Assembly (NCBI GenBank): GCA_021646415.1
Contig: SOEU01000008.1
Span: 62,001-126,000 of the forward strand
Direction: 5' to 3'
Source: Candidatus Brocadia sp.
GTDB lineage: Bacteria > Planctomycetota > Brocadiia > Brocadiales > Brocadiaceae
Length of the DNA: 64,000 bases
The notes beneath the pieces were generated by a model that saw nothing but the letters and a program-made list of their open reading frames with translations, searched no databases and was not told the origin of the DNA. A program made the translations under genes and the position numbers. How positions within the stretch are numbered: position 1 is the stretch's first letter; the number at the start of each line of letters is the position of its first letter. Positions 63,251 through 64,000 of the stretch are shown here, in pieces.

Positions 63251-64000
63251 ATGAAATATGGCTGGTGGCCTCATTCTGGCTTAACTGTCTTGAGAAAGGA
63301 AAAAGACGTGTTCATTACTATTACAGACCGGGAAGACAAAACGACAGGAAAAGAAGAGTTGTTCCTGGACAATCAATTCAGGGTTGTCTCCCGTTCTGGT
63401 CTGAATGTTACAGAAATACAAATTATTGGAGTTCTTAAAGAACTTTCCAGTCCGAAAAGAATTCTTTTTCTTGAAAACAGGACCGGTGTGTGTGGAATTG
63501 TTGCAAGTGCCTTGTATCCTGAAGCAGAGACAACAATCCATTGCCTGGATTTATATTATGCCAATAAAATAAAGAGGAACCTGTCAAAAAACGGAGTTTC
63601 CTCTGTAACGGTTTGTTGTAAGCCATATGTGGCGCAGAGAGAGTGTTTTGACGTGATTTTTCTCCAATTATCTAAGGGGAGTGCCACTAAGGAATTGGTA
63701 CTGGATTTCATTCAGCAAATCCATCAGGCATTACAACCGGGAGGGAAAGGATTTTTTTCTCTTGAAGGGAATGACCCTTGGATGCAAAATCAGATTAAAA
63801 GGATCTTTGGCGGATTTGCTTTTTCTTCCCGGAGTAAAACAGGCTACTGTATCGTTGCGAAAAAGAAGGAAAAACTCAAACGAGTAAGGAATTTTCAGGC
63901 AGAGTTTACCATGACGATTTTTGGGAAAAAGCCCATCAAACTCCTCACCATTCCTGGCGTCTTTTCGCACAGGGAAGTCGACCAGGGTACATTGGCCCTT
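63251..64000 (+). CDS. RsmC-like rRNA guanine methyltransferase (partial, cut by window end)
   Basis: An open frame starting MKYGWWPHSGLTVL runs to the window edge without a stop (250 codons). It has a first SAM-like domain (RILFLENRTGVCGIVASAL, LQPGGKGFFSLEG) and, at the edge, IKLLTIPGVFSHREVDQG. The latter is typical of the second domain of RsmC/RlmG methyltransferases that modify rRNA. The product extends beyond the window. Confidence 0.7.
   Translation, partial: MKYGWWPHSGLTVLRKEKDVFITITDREDKTTGKEELFLDNQFRVVSRSGLNVTEIQIIGVLKELSSPKRILFLENRTGVCGIVASALYPEAETTIHCLDLYYANKIKRNLSKNGVSSVTVCCKPYVAQRECFDVIFLQLSKGSATKELVLDFIQQIHQALQPGGKGFFSLEGNDPWMQNQIKRIFGGFAFSSRSKTGYCIVAKKKEKLKRVRNFQAEFTMTIFGKKPIKLLTIPGVFSHREVDQGTLAL

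Overview
The window looks like chromosome from an anammox-type planctomycete (Brocadiales, Candidatus Brocadia or Jettenia-like). This rests on an eight-heme, hydroxylamine-oxidoreductase-like cytochrome, outer-membrane and lipid A genes in a planctomycete-like setting, an alginate-export-type porin with a coiled-coil N-terminus, and moderately AT-rich DNA. The taxonomic call is inference from gene content.

Bases 1-40,000 are mostly housekeeping. A minus-strand block runs from an octaheme cytochrome and small redox-associated proteins (591-4606) through a Gfo/Idh oxidoreductase, lpxA, lpxC, ompH and bamA, then dnaB, rplI, rpsR, ssb, rpsF, pth, ctc and prs. A decayed glmU relic lies upstream of prs, followed by tRNA-Gln(TTG) and ilvD. 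Next come a DedA-like protein, two AMMECR1-domain proteins (one an exported MEMO-AMMECR1 fusion), trpE, a porin, an SPFH pair, two exported beta-carbonic-anhydrase-like proteins, a SUMF1-like protein with a coiled-coil partner, serA, an ABC-2 permease, parB with two parS sites, pyrG, kdsB and nadC.

Bases 39,800-43,400 hold what looks like a peptide natural-product (RiPP) locus. A sigma70-like promoter and a GEMM-I (cyclic-di-GMP type) riboswitch with terminator precede four tandem 68-74-residue peptides. Each peptide has a conserved leader and a C-terminal core with five cysteines, nearly always one every fourth residue. A radical SAM/SPASM protein with a PqqD-like N-terminus follows. A second GEMM-I riboswitch, with an almost identical terminator stem, sits 18.4 kb downstream and leads an AsmA-like membrane protein. 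Both loci are therefore likely to read the same second messenger.

Bases 43,400-47,900 form a more GC-rich segment (TPR lipoprotein, DUF4331 protein, HupE/UreJ-like protein). Its DUF4331 gene is split by a roughly 150-bp element with 16-bp terminal inverted repeats.

Bases 48,200-57,900 are a defence island. It starts with a full SWIM-SNF2 helicase. The last ~222 bp of that gene recur twice downstream as diverged truncated copies sharing the same left edge. The copies separate a BglII-like restriction-modification pair, a ParE-type toxin-antitoxin pair, and a PD-(D/E)XK protein plus an AvaI/BsoBI-like restriction-modification pair. Beyond this lie structured repeats, duplicated small proteins, a bacteriohemerythrin, two convergent O-methyltransferase-like genes and an RsmC-like methyltransferase cut by the window end.
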